Shown piece after piece: positions 1-10,754 of a stretch of DNA of 64,000 nt. The stretch comes from Cytidiella melzeri (Eukaryota > Basidiomycota > Agaricomycetes > Polyporales > Irpicaceae), in contig JABYQR010000155.1 in NCBI GenBank assembly GCA_022592445.1, positions 1 to 64,000 on the forward strand. Direction: 5' to 3'. The notes beneath the pieces were generated by a model. It ran no database searches and had not been told where the DNA came from. It was given only the letters and a program-made list of their open reading frames with translations. The position numbers were made by a program, and so were the translations under genes. Positions within the stretch are counted from its first letter, which is position 1, and the number at the start of each line of letters is the position of its first letter.

Positions 1-3000
1 GGTCTCCTCTCGGTACTCCCTGACTCCTTCGCCAACATCGTCGAGCCCATCCTCGCTGTCACCGCGCCAAAGGACTTGAAATACGACGACATCCGATCGC
101 GCCTCATCGACGAGGCTAAGCGAAAGGAATCGCCTTCAGTCTCTGCGGTCAAGTTCAACAAGTCTTCGCTTGTCCTCGTCGGGCAAGTCAAAGAAGCAGT
201 GCGGGTTCTGCAAATACAAGGGTCATACAGAGGACGAGTGTCGTAAGAAGAAGGCTGCCATTGAGGAGGCAAGGAAAGGGGGAAAAGGAGGAAAGGACAA
301 GGGGAAGAAGGAATCTTCTGGGTCACCATCATCGTCTAACGGTTCTGCTGCTGTACATGTAGTCTCTGCTGAGGACTCCGCGTCCGAAGCCGCCAACGTC
401 GCGAATATAGATGTTATGTTTTATGCTTCGGGTGAAACACCCTGGATGCTTGACTCAGGCTGTACGAGACACATCACCAACAACCTCAACGACTTCCACG
501 ACTACAAGCCGTTCGCTACGCCGTCGTTTGCGACATTGGCTGATGCTTCGAAGACTTCAATGTCTACGCTTGGGTCTGGGAGCGTACGTGGAACCGTACA
601 CGTTGATGGAAAGCAGCTCACAGCGCAGTTTGACAACGTCTTATACTGCCCGGGCATCGCCTACCGACTCATTTCGATTTCCTGTCTTGACTCCAAAGGA
701 TTCTCTACCGTTTTCACTGGCGGTAAAGCACGGATACACAAGAATGATACCACCTACGGCATAGGTACTCTCAAGGGCGGTCAATACTGGTTGGGACTTC
801 GTGTCTCTTCTTCGTCGGTCGCCTCCTCCACGCACACGCACTCGTCACCCATTGACCTTGTACACCAACGCTATGGTCACCTGAACTGGGAAGCACTACA
901 GAAGCTACGCTCTGACGACTCCCCGGTGACAGGTCTGACTATCGACGAGAAGACTCCTCGCTCTGAACACGCATGCGAAGGTTGTCAACTCGGCAAGGCC
1001 ACACGACGCACATTCCATTCATCCTCGACACCTCGCGCGGACAAACCTTTCGATCTCATCCACACTGACTTGGCTGGACCTATGCAGAACTCTTCTGTAA
1101 ACGGCGGACACCTCTACATGCTCACGTACATCGACGACTGCTCTGACAACGTCTGGATTTATTTCCTGAAACACAAAGACGAACAGGAGCAGAAGTTTGA
1201 GGAGTTCCGTCAGCTGGTCAAAACTCAGTTCGAGAGGGATATCAAGATTCTTCGCTCTGACAGGGCGGTGAATACCAGTCGAAGCGCTTCGTGCAACAAC
1301 TGAAGGATCTTGGCATTGTCCATCAGCGCACCACCCCGGATACACCACAACAAAACGGCAAGGCTGAGCGTTTCAACCGCACCATCATGGAGGCTGCGCT
1401 CTCTATGCTTTACGCCGCCGGGATGTCCAAAGGATTCTGGGAAGAAGCCGTGAAAACCGCCGTGCATGTGCGCAACCGAGCACCCAAACGGTCTCTGGAT
1501 TGGAGGACACCATTCGAGATTATAACTGGCTCCAAACCGGATGTTTCATACTTCCGTGTCTTTGGTTGCCTCGCCTATTGCCACATTCACAAGGATCATC
1601 GCAGGAAGCTCGATGCTCACGCTCAGCCTCTTGTGCATGTTGGGTATGAAGCAGGTTCTAAAGGTTACCGCTTATGGGACAAACATACTCATAGGATCGT
1701 CTCGAGTACTGACGTTGTATTCGACGAACTGATCTTTCCTAACCGTCCTTCACCTCCTACTCAACCAACTTCGAGCATTCCAACCTCTCCGCCGACCACG
1801 TACGATCTTGAACTTTCACTCCCTTTAACGCCCTCTTCGCAGCCGGCTACTACCACGTCGCAAGTGCCCCCAACTCAACAACCACCTCCTCCTGACGCAA
1901 CATCCACGTCGGCTCCTACGCCTTCACGGATACCACGTCCCTCTACTCCTATTCCAGTTCGTCCACATCTGCTGAACCAGAGCCTAGCTCTTCATCCATG
2001 CCACTCTCGCCTTCCAAACGGAAAGGCCCTCCTGTCGTACCTTCTCCCAAACTCGAGCCAAATCCCAATCGTCTTCCGGCCACTTCTCCACATGACTACC
2101 TTCCATTCTCCAACCCAGCTCATGCTGGTGTTACACGTCGTTCACAACGCACTGTTGTACCTCGTGATGCGAAGCGTCTCCAGTCTATGTGGGCTGCTAC
2201 TGAACAAGAGATTGAGGAGACGACTCGGGCTCGCGGTAACAAGGTCCCCTACAAAGGCAAAGGCAAAGCGAAAGCTGACGCCGGCGCTGTCCTATCTGAC
2301 GAGCAGGTCGTCATGCTGGCAGCGGCAGTTACGCCTCAGGGGGAGCCTCGTACCTATCGGCAGGCTATGGGTTCACCGGATCGAGATGACTGGCGTGCAG
2401 CTATGGAGGCCGAAATCAAAGGTCTCCAGGACACTGGAACATGGAAACTAGTCGATTTGCCCCCTGGTCGCAAGGCGATTAAGAGCAAATGGGTTTACAA
2501 ACTCAAACTCGACAAGGACGGTAATGTTGATCGTTACAAGGCACGTCTGGTAGCCAAGGGTTTTGAGCAAGTTCAAGGCATCGATTTCACAGACACTTCG
2601 CTCCCGTCGCCCGTCTGGAGTCTTGGCGATACCTGTCGCCTTGGCAGCTATTCTGGACTGGGAAATTCACCAGATTGACTTCCAACAAGCCTATCTGAAC
2701 GGATCTTTGGACGAGGAGGTTTACATGGAGCAACCTGAAGGGTTTGTACTGGATGAAGGCAAAGTATGCCGCCTTCATAAGGCAATCTATGGCCTAAAGC
2801 AAGCAGGACGCCAATGGTTCCTCACGCTCAAGGCATGCCTCGAAGAACTTGGCTTCGTCTGTTACGACACAGGTGATGTCGCCATTTTCACTCGTCGACG
2901 AGGGGGAGCCCTCCAAATTATTGTTTGCTACGTCGACGATCTCACTATTATGGGGAATAGTCTCACCCTCATCAAGGAGACCAAGGACGCTCTTGTCGCC

Positions 3001-3917
3001 ATTTCGATCTCAAAGACTTAGGCGAGCTCAAGCACTATCTCGGTATCCGTATCACTCGGGATAGGGGGAGTCGTCTCATCTACCTCAACCAAGAGGTCTA
3101 CATAAATTCCGTTCTCAAACGCTTCCAGCATGAGGACTCCAATCCTGCTTCCACACCGCTTCCAACCGGTATCCAGTTGGTACACAACGAAAATCCCAAG
3201 GAACAGTGCGACCCAGCACTTATCCACACATACCGCAGCGTACTTGGCTCACTCATGTACGCCTCCCTTGGAACTCGACCTGACATCTCGTACGCCGTTG
3301 CGAAGCTCTGTCAATACCAGTCCAACCCCTCGCAGTTGCATCTCCGCGCTGCATATCATGTCCTTCGCTACCTTCGTGGTACATCCAGTCTCCGACTTTG
3401 TCTAGGCCATAATGACGAAGGCGTTGACGATCTTGTCGGTTACACCGACGCCGACTTTGCCGGCGACTTAGACGACTCGCTCTCCACCTCTGGCTGGGTT
3501 TATTTCCTTGGCTATGGCGCTGTCTGCTGGTCCTCGCGCAAACAACGTTCTGTGGCGAAGTCTACCTTCGACTCAGAATACTTTGCGGCTCACGAAGCTT
3601 GCGAGCAACTCAAGTGGTTGAAGATTCTCACTGATCAAATTGAGCAACCTCTTCCTCTACCTGTCGTCCTTCATTGCGACAACAAGAGTGCTGTAGACGC
3701 TTCCAAGTCCACCCACGTGAAGCATCGCTCAAAACATACTCGCGTCACTGCGCACGCTGTTCACGAATGCGTCACCGAAGGCCTCGTCGAATTGGTTCGA
3801 ATCCCTGGAGTTGACAACCCCGCTGATATCTTCACCAAGTCTTTACCGGCTGAAGCTCACGTTCGTCACTCTGAGTCCTTAGGGCTCGTCCAGTTTCACC
3901 TCGCTGAGGGGGAGTAA
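1..3917 (+). pseudogene. Ty1/copia retrotransposon gag-pol, 5'-truncated by the window edge and frameshifted
   Basis: Domains run in copia order. The end of gag is open in frame 1 up to about base 170. A CCHC zinc knuckle (CGFCKYKGHTEDEC) lies at 200-245 and the aspartic protease motif DSGCTRH near 455. The GAG-pre-integrase HQRYGHL is near 870, then integrase with its first Asp in HTDLAGP, second in LRSDR and Glu in NGKAERFNR. Reverse transcriptase carries YVDD near 2930, and RNase H carries TDADFAGD, DSEY and CDNKSA near 3445-3690. The reading frame shifts at about 172, 1264, 1950-2000, 2610 and 3005, so no single polyprotein can be made. The catalytic residues survive, which suggests fairly recent decay. 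The 5' LTR lies outside the window. A purine-rich tract (3905-3914) directly precedes the 3' LTR. Confidence 0.95.
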
Positions 3918-4350
3918 TGGCTTTTCAGCTCCGGCTCACGGACTAGTATTTACCGGACTCTCTTTTGTTTTCCGTATATGGTCGCTCTATTGTTATTTCT
4001 TCACGCGGACACATCTGTATCACAGATTTTCCTTTTTGGGTCGCCTGAGGGCTCTGTCTTATATACCTTCGCCCCCGCTCCTGACACTCCATCGTGCTCT
4101 TTCTCTTTCGCACCTGGAGTGAGTATTCTTCGTTGTCCCTCACATATGCAATATGCTCACAGCCTGTACCTATAGTTAACTCGCTTCGCTCGTGTGTCTT
4201 AGGTACAGTCATTATGCGATCGTGCTCTTTCTCTTTCGCACCTGGATTAACTCGCTTCGCTCGTGTGTCTTAGGTCCTTACGACGGCAAGTGGGATTACG
4301 ACTGCGCATCCATCCCTGCCTCTAGACGTGTTGAATTCATTCGACCGGCT
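3915..4350 (+). repeat. 3' LTR of the copia element (right end approximate)
   Basis: It follows the polypurine tract and the RNase H stop. It holds a TATA-like TTATATA at 4059-4065 and then an unusual internal duplication with intron signals (see 4091-4273). No second LTR copy lies in the window, so the ends cannot be fixed by comparison. The right end is placed just before 4354, where a dispersed repeat resumes; the copia element probably inserted into that repeat. Confidence 0.6.
4091..4273 (+). other. Unspliced and spliced versions of one leader segment in tandem inside the copia LTR
   Basis: A 28-bp segment X (4091-4118) is followed by a 57-bp stretch starting GTGAGT and ending TATAG (4119-4175), then a 27-bp segment Y (4176-4202). 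After a 16-bp spacer, X recurs at 4219-4246 and is joined directly to Y at 4247-4273. The second X-Y is exactly what splicing the first would give. Y also ends in TAG and is followed by GTACAG, so 4203-4273 reads as a second possible intron (71 bp) whose last 27 bases repeat the preceding exon. The TATA box lies about 55-60 nt upstream of the first donor. Splicing itself is inferred from the sequence. Confidence 0.7.
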
Positions 4351-4353
4351 TTA

Positions 4354-4763
4354 AGGCCTGCCGTGTGGGTGTACGTTGTTGATCGGCCTGTGGCCTTCCC
4401 AACACCGGACCTGGTCTCCAGAGTGCATCCCGCACTTCCACGTCGGACAGCTCTGGGCGAAGCAGAGGGATGGTGAGTTTGGACTATGCTGCGAAGCGCT
4501 GCACAAGAGGGTTGTCGAGGGGGGAATGGACAGGTTGAGTTGGTCGGAATTGTTGATCCACCCAGGGATGACAAGTGAGGCGGGCGATCCGGCACAATCC
4601 AGAGGGATTGACTGCCTCTGCCGGCTTGGACGTGTAGGATTAGATCGGAGAGCAATGAAAGAAGTGCATCGCAAATGAGATTAGTGGTAGGTGTTCGGTA
4701 TAGTATGGCTCATCGGCTCCAGCGCCTAATGAGGTGGTGGTGGTACAGGTCCAAGAAGGGATG
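4354..4763 (-). repeat. SINE-like dispersed repeat, fragment (copy 1)
   Basis: About 410 bp match 49149-49559 with only scattered differences. Both copies end at the same base on the right (…GAAGGGATG), which is the 5' end if the element lies on the minus strand as the poly-A tail of copy 2 indicates. The 3' part is missing here because the copia LTR abuts at 4353. Single-base length differences between the copies break any shared reading frame, so it is probably non-coding. Confidence 0.75.
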
Positions 4764-6014
4764 TCATCATGGTCTTTAACATCAGCATTTTTGCTTCCAC
4801 AAAATAAATTGTGTTGGGAAACAGCCTCCACACCCTGAACATGTCATCTAGTAGACTTTTACCTGCCTGATTTGCCCTTGGCATACCCACCACACACCCA
4901 GTTTTTGTTTTTGTCTGTTTGACCTGACAGTGGAATTCAGCAGGTGTAGGAGGCCCTGCAGTGGCACTGCCAGAAATAATCCGGACCACACGAAACAAGT
5001 TTTGTTTATGAATTTATTCTGTTTACCGAGGGTGTCACAAGTCAGGGGAATCACAAACATCAAGGTGCCATAAGTAGGATAGCAACACAAGTCAGACAGT
5101 TTCGCAGATAGGGGATGGACGAATTGTGATCCGGAGGGTCTCTCAAGGTTACGAGGGAAGAACACATACTCAAGTCTCCTTGTGCACCATCTTTACAGCA
5201 AACCCACAGACTATGTAGCTCGGTTGGCTTCTCTCCAAACAATCGTGCAAGCCTTTCGTAGCCTCCCCCCACAGTTTGCAAGTGTGGCGTGAAACAGGTT
5301 CTCGAACGATAACGCGCTGACCAACGCGCCGCAGTGGAAAATGTACACACACACTCACGCGCGTCGTCGAGTGCCTGCATCAGTCGGAGCGTGATCGTGA
5401 TTCAAATTCACGCTGTGGTCCTGTCACATCCGGGTATGTTTTCGACCTCCAACACGATCAAGGACTTTTTTTTACCGTTTTTATGCAATGTCTCACCATC
5501 TCTAGTTTGTTGTTTGCTTCGCGTGTAATGCTGTGCGTAGGTATCCAAATGTTACAGTACTCATGATTGCAACTAGAATGTGCGACGACGCAACGTTTGA
5601 CACTTGGCGTTCGTCAAGGTTGCAGGCACGCGAGCTCCTCATCCTCACTCTTGTCCCCGGCGGTGTGTCTAGGTTGTTATATATCGCACTCGCGAATGTC
5701 TGCGTCACTGACTCAATCACTGGTCTGACGCCACATAGTCACCCGGGGACAGTCGAGGCGGAACGGATCCGATGGCGGCGTTGCAACGACCACGTATTGC
5801 AGTAGGGTACTTTACGGAAAACCACACCCGCAGGTAAAATGTGGGCCGCGGACCGCAAACGACGAAACGATTCGTTCTAGAACTACAACACTCGTTTTCG
5901 TGGCGCAGCCTCAAAGTCGAGGTCTAGTTTAGACTAGCTCACGATGGCAGCTCCCCGCTCCTCAAACACGCGTTTTAGGCGTGGACTGGGATTCCTCCTA
6001 TGTAGTACTAGTCT
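4764..6014. other. No recognisable gene
   Basis: Only short open frames with no family resemblance. The stretch lies between a dispersed repeat and the hAT-like element. The last 8 bases before 6023 are the target site of that element. Confidence 0.5.
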
Positions 6015-6113
6015 CCGAACACTAGGGTTCCGTCGGAAATTCAGTGCTGACTTTCCGACAAATGTTAGAAACAAAATGCCGGTAGAGGTGTTTCCAACGT
6101 ATGTTTTAAACAT

Positions 6114-6180
6114 GTTACTTACAAAATGTAAGTAAGTGTTAGAAACATGTAAGTAAATACTTTCTGACATTGTAAGTAAC
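6114..6180. repeat. Subterminal inverted repeat at the left end of the hAT-like element
   Basis: GTTACTTACA (6114-6123) is the exact reverse complement of TGTAAGTAAC (6171-6180). The interval repeats GTAAGTAA and GTTAGAAACATG, the latter also found near the right end, consistent with subterminal transposase-binding repeats. Confidence 0.5.
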
Positions 6181-6603
6181 AAAAAAAATGTCGGAAAATC
6201 TGCATGTAAACAACAAGTCAAGTCTCAAAAATCTACAAACTCCGAGTCATCAACTACATCTGATGGCAAGGTAGGAGCTACAACAGAAGCTTTGGGAGAG
6301 GTCGTGCGAGGTGTATCAGATAGCATATCCAAGAGCGCAGTGTAAGCCAAATTGATCTCAAAATCAGAGGAAATCTTTCTGTTACGAACGGTGTTCACAC
6401 CCTATTATTTTTCTTTACTTCTTCGATTGCCTTGATAACTAGTTATCTTCTTTACAATTACCTCTACGATCCAACTTGTCTTTCCTCCATCATTCCCTGA
6501 TCCACATCGCCTCCGTTCAACACGGACTATTATGTTATCAGTTGCCTTCTAGTGTCCATTCAAACCTCGGACCTAACTCCGATTGGTTACCATTACCTTG
6601 GGT

Positions 6604-6787
6604 CAACCCTTGGCCTTTCCATACCTCTGTTACCACTCCATTGGGTCCAACCCTCGGCCTTTCCATACCTCTGTTACCACTCCATTGGGTCCAACCCCAT
6701 CTATCCCCTGTTTTGGGTCCAACCCCGTCTATCCCCTGTTTTGGATCCAACTCCGTCTATCCCCTGTTTCGGGTTCAACCCCTTCTC
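6604..6787 (+). repeat. Compound tandem repeat (44-bp x2 then 28-bp x3)
   Basis: Two 44-bp units start at 6604 and 6648. Three 28-bp units start at 6692, 6720 and 6748, with a partial one at 6776. All share a GGGTCCAACCC core, so the 28-bp unit looks like a shortened derivative of the 44-bp unit. The open frames across it are by-products of the repeat. Confidence 0.8.
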
Positions 6788-7004
6788 TATTGATCTCTGC
6801 CTCATGTTTCACCTTTCTATTGTTCCTTGTTTCCGCACCTTGATGGTCTTTTCTCTCATTGGCTTTCCAGAGTAGTGGCTGTTCTCTGTGTATTGTTCTT
6901 CCTTTCTGTTCCTCCAATTTGCTACCACTACCTCGGACTGGTCCAAAAGTAGTTAGGTCAACATGTATAAATAGCTGCTAGACATGGGGCTAGAACCTCA
7001 GTCT

Positions 7005-8430
7005 TGTCGTGGATGGCCCGACTAGCCCTTAATTTTTGCAATTTACCTCTTGTTTTTATCTGTAAAACTCCGGGCTGCAGCTCAGTTGCAACCTTCTCTG
7101 CACAAACTCCTTTGCACGTCTATTAAGTGCCCGTATCACGTGGCTTAGACGCTCCACACGGTCACATTACTTGCTACTACGTCACACTGGCATGTGACTT
7201 AGCTTAGAAGACCACATGGCTACAAGCACATGGCTCAGCCCATAGCTAGGGTTTGACGTCATAGATACCGTTCACATGGACTCCTTTTGTTCTTTCCCTA
7301 TTGTTCTCTTTATGGAAGGATGTTCTCACAGGTGTGGGAATGGAATACAATAGTTGGTCTCCTTTTAGATAAATTCTCTCACGAGTAGAGTTCTTGGCAA
7401 GGTCTAGACAATAGCTATTGTTCTCCTTTAGGTAGTTCTTTTGTTCTTCGTTCACACGGCTTCTTGCAAAGCCTGCCCTCAACATGGTCTGTGCGCAGGT
7501 CCCTGAAGTCTATATAAGCAGCCACATGTACGCTCCTAGCCCCCATCTCGACCTCTTGGTCTTTACTGGGCTAGACATCTGCATAAGGTTTATAGCTGGT
7601 GAGTGTCAGGAACACAACCCAACTCTATGAAGAGCGAGGGAGTGACGACAAGGGGGGGAGGAACGACGAGCGAACTCGCGTGGACGATGACGACAGGAGT
7701 ATAAGTGATGAGGAGGAGTGGAGACACGACGACGAGGGATCAGCTGACAATGAGCTAAAGACCAGGATATATTAGCACAGTGGTGAGACTAGTACAAGGT
7801 GAACGTCACCTAAAGACCAGGAGGTAGAATCTGAGGTCTTTAGGGAGCTACAGGGTGGGTTTATATACATCTCAGACAAGGACCCCTGGTACCGGGTCTG
7901 TACTCCTAACACTGCCGTGGGAACGTATGGTGTGCTATGGTGCGATGTTCTACAATGTTCCACAATGTTCCAGCACCTTCTATGATCATGTGACCAGTCT
8001 GTCACATGCACTTGATCACATGCAGTAGCCATGTACCATCGATAAGATAAGATAAAGAAATTAAAAGGAAAAGAAAGGGAAAAAGTGTGCATGTTCGTGA
8101 CAGTGAGAGTATTGAGCTTCACGCCTACCACCACCACTTCGTCGTCATCCACTTCGTGTCCCTGTTTGTCACGTCGAGCCTTGTCTCTGCGTCATTAGGT
8201 TGAGATCGTTGTGAAACCCTGGGTTCCCCCATTCCCACCGTTTAAAAAAGTTTATTTCTGTTTGATGAGTATGTCTCCGGTCTTTTCATACCGTTGAGCT
8301 ACGCTTACGTCGTCTGTTTTCACCCCCTACGCGTTGTTTAGTGCCTAAAGACACGCGCCCCCATTTCAACAAGGACCTCCCTACCACTGAGCCTCAGCTC
8401 AAGAGGTGCCTTCTTCCTTCTATTGAACCA
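7005..8430 (+). repeat. Truncated chromovirus copy: LTR (7005-8194, itself interrupted) plus leader and start of ORF0
   Basis: It begins TGTCGTGG and matches the LTRs at 35123-35880 and 42089-42845. Past the LTR end it follows the leader and the first codons of ORF0 of the full element at 35.9-36.1 kb, then loses similarity near 8430. It lacks the 68-bp intron-like segment found in the other two LTRs, being joined exactly at the predicted exon junction (7574/7575). A 499-bp solo LTR is nested within it. Confidence 0.85.
7604..8102. mobile_element. Solo LTR (499 bp) nested in the chromovirus LTR
   Basis: It starts TGTCAGGAAC and ends GTTCGTGACA, nearly inverted ends with TG...CA termini. It is flanked by a 5-bp direct repeat GTGAG (7599-7603 and 8103-8107). 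Removing it restores similarity to the other chromovirus LTRs. The family has no second copy in this window. Confidence 0.85.
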
Positions 8431-8477
8431 TCATCTGTCTGCCACTGTGCTTGACAGCAACCGCGCGGCCTAGACCA

Positions 8478-8647
8478 TCATCAAACCTTGAGTGTAGTTA
8501 CACCAAGGGGTTCTGACCTGACAACTTGTCCCTTGACGATAGTCGGTCTTAACACTTTCCAAATGAGACTGTGGTGTTTGTGCCAAATGGCTGGTCAAGT
8601 TCGTCATCATCTCCATTGCCATTGTCATTTGTCTCATCATCATCATT

Positions 8648-8688
<41 letters not shown>

Positions 8689-9184
8689 TCTTATCATCAG
8701 TATTTGCAAGAGAGTGCAAATCTTCTCCTTGAACTTCTTGAAGGAGGTCCTTATTGATATCACGGAATTTGACAGCTGGTAGAAACCTTGGAATGCGAAG
8801 AACTGGTCCAGTGTCATTCTGTAAAATAATATATAGGCCAATTCATGACACATAATAACTCTGCATACCTTGCATGTGTAGTACTGACCTACTTGAATCA
8901 TATCAACCAATGTCTGTTCATGTTGATTTCCCCGAAGGGGAGAATCCAGCCATGTCAATTTGGATCCAGTTTGCTCATCAGGCATTGAGTTCACCAGAAC
9001 TGAAAAGATCTTGATGCTGACCATCTTTGCTATGATTAGTATGATGAAAGCCAATGTTGCTCAAGAAGACATACTGCAAGTACACGAGCATCACAGGGAT
9101 GTTGAAGATCTTCCCACCACTCCAGTGTAGATTTTCCAGACAGCTCTCAATCAAATGGGAATTCATGACGCCAGTAAGCTTCAA
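8478..9184 (-). pseudogene. Decayed coding remnant inside the hAT-like element, unrecognised
   Basis: Minus-strand open frames at 8978-9184 and 8470-9054 look like pieces of a former protein. One frame over about 8820-8700 gives a plausible acidic protein (…RIPRFLPAVKFRDINKD…) that runs into an Asp repeat encoded by a (CAT)n tract (8631-8700). GT/AG sites are present but no convincing full gene can be assembled. No hAT transposase motif was identified, so the function is unknown. Confidence 0.35.
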
Positions 9185-9329
9185 GCTGTCGCTTTAGCTC
9201 TAGTGATGCTTGTAGAGCTGTAAGCTGCCCAAGAAGAGGGTATGCAGCATCATTACAATGTTGCTTCTTCCAATCCACCATCTACACAGTTTTTCAATGC
9301 TGCATAGCTATCTTAATCATTTGTGCTGC

Positions 9330-9915
9330 CTTTGTTTTGCACTGCTCATGTACTCATACAATTTTGACCTTGCTGAAGCTATGTTTGCTTGGACTTTGTC
9401 TCTCCACTTATACATACTGTTCCCTATATTTTGCACTGCTTGTGGAATGATAGACAAGTTTTCATATTATGTAGCTACCTTAATCATTTGTACTGCCTCT
9501 GTCTTGCACTGCTCATGTGTTCATACATGTTTCATAGTGTTGCAGCTATGTTTGATTGATCTTTGTTTTCCTCACCTGTACAGCCTGTTGTCTACATTTT
9601 GCACTGCTCATGTATCCATACACAGTTTTTAGTATTGTGTAGCTCCCTTGACCATCTACACTGCCCCTTTTTGCACTGCTTATGTACTCATACAAGTTTT
9701 ATAATGTTCTAGCTATGTTTGTTTCATCTTTGTCTCTCCACTTATACAGCCTGTTCCCTATTTTTTGCACTGCTCATGCATCTATAAGTTTGAAGATGTT
9801 GTATAGTTAGGTAGCTTCATCTTTTGGATTGCCTCTGTGTTGCACTGCTCAGGTACCCATACAAGTTTCATAGTGTTGTGTAGTTACCTTAGTTGTCTGA
9901 ACTGCCTCTCCCAGA
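9330..9915 (+). repeat. Degenerate tandem repeat, period about 167 bp
   Basis: The core TTGCACTGCTCATG-TACTCATACA recurs near 9339, 9433, 9505, 9599, 9672, 9766 and 9841. Spacings alternate at about 94 and 73 bp, so the true unit is about 167 bp with two related half-units, in about 3.5 copies. It lies within the right half of the hAT-like element. Confidence 0.75.
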
Positions 9916-10662
9916 CTGCATATGTACACAAACACCTCAGAGCTTCTTATCTACACAAAGTTGTAAGCCTCTATCAACTCTCACTTTTTATCCATGGTAC
10001 TCAGTTGACTGGGCCTGGGTGCATGTATTCCAGAGTATTGAGAAGCAGCAGTTGGCACTTATTACAAGTGGTCCTGATGGCATAGGCTTAGTAAATCATT
10101 TGTTTGAGTAAATTGCACAACAACCAGAGAAATACGATGGTCAATATTTGACAGCATTCAAGGTGTATTGGGTGAATGAGCTGATAATCTGTGTGTAAAT
10201 ATCACTGTCTATTCTCTTCTGGTCAGTGCTGATATTATTTCAGTGATTGAAGTGTTTGTAACTAGCAGGGAGATCAATCTGTCTATGATGGTTTGTTTCT
10301 GCCACAGGCTTCTAAATCATTGATATTGTTCACACCAGCTTCTGCAGCCACCTGAATGCCAGCACCCAGTCCTCTTCAGACACAAAAGCTCCAGTTCTAA
10401 GCAAAAGGAAATCTTCAAGCTAGTAAGTGACTCTTGACTACATGTCATGAAGGGAGGATATTGGTATCCAATGGTAATCATCAAATACACCCCAGTTGGA
10501 ATATTCAATGGTATTTGCTAAGCACCGCTTCTGAGGTGATAAAGTCCACCCAGCCCTTGCACTGAGGGCTTGTTGTTGATTCCACAGACCTCTCAGAATC
10601 TGTAGCATTTCCAACATTTTCCAACATTTATATACATGACATTTTTGCTGGTCCGTGCCCTC

Positions 10663-10699
10663 GGTGTTAGAAACATGTTTCTTACATGTTTCTAACACC
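10663..10699. repeat. Perfect 16-bp-arm hairpin near the right end of the hAT-like element
   Basis: GGTGTTAGAAACATGT is followed by a 5-base loop and its exact reverse complement. It contains the same GTTAGAAACATG motif found near the left end, 47 bp inside the right terminus. Confidence 0.7.
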
Positions 10700-10754
10700 A
10701 TTTACTGACACGTGTTTGTTAATATTGACTTACCGACGGAACCCTACCGAACAC

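Larger units (their letters stand above)
6015..10754. mobile_element. hAT-like DNA transposon with nested LTR insertions (TIRs 6023-6036 and 10733-10746)
   Basis: The left end reads TAGGGTTCCGTCGG and the right end is its exact reverse complement. The octamer CCGAACAC flanks both sides (6015-6022 and 10747-10754). A perfect 8-bp target duplication with short TIRs fits the hAT superfamily; P-like elements also make 8-bp duplications. The element is 4,724 bp, of which roughly 1.4 kb (7005-8430) is LTR-derived insertion. GTTAGAAACATG-type repeats recur near both ends. No transposase with hAT motifs was recognised; only decayed coding fragments remain (8478-9184), so it is probably non-autonomous or dead. 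Confidence 0.8.

Noticed and set aside
6476..6917. Several overlapping Pro/Ser-rich open frames on both strands
   Set aside because: They are by-products of the 44/28-bp tandem repeat, which lacks stops in several frames.
8488..8757. Open frame with a long His run on the plus strand
   Set aside because: The His run comes from a (CAT)n microsatellite at 8631-8700; the minus-strand Met run and Asp run are the same repeat in other frames.
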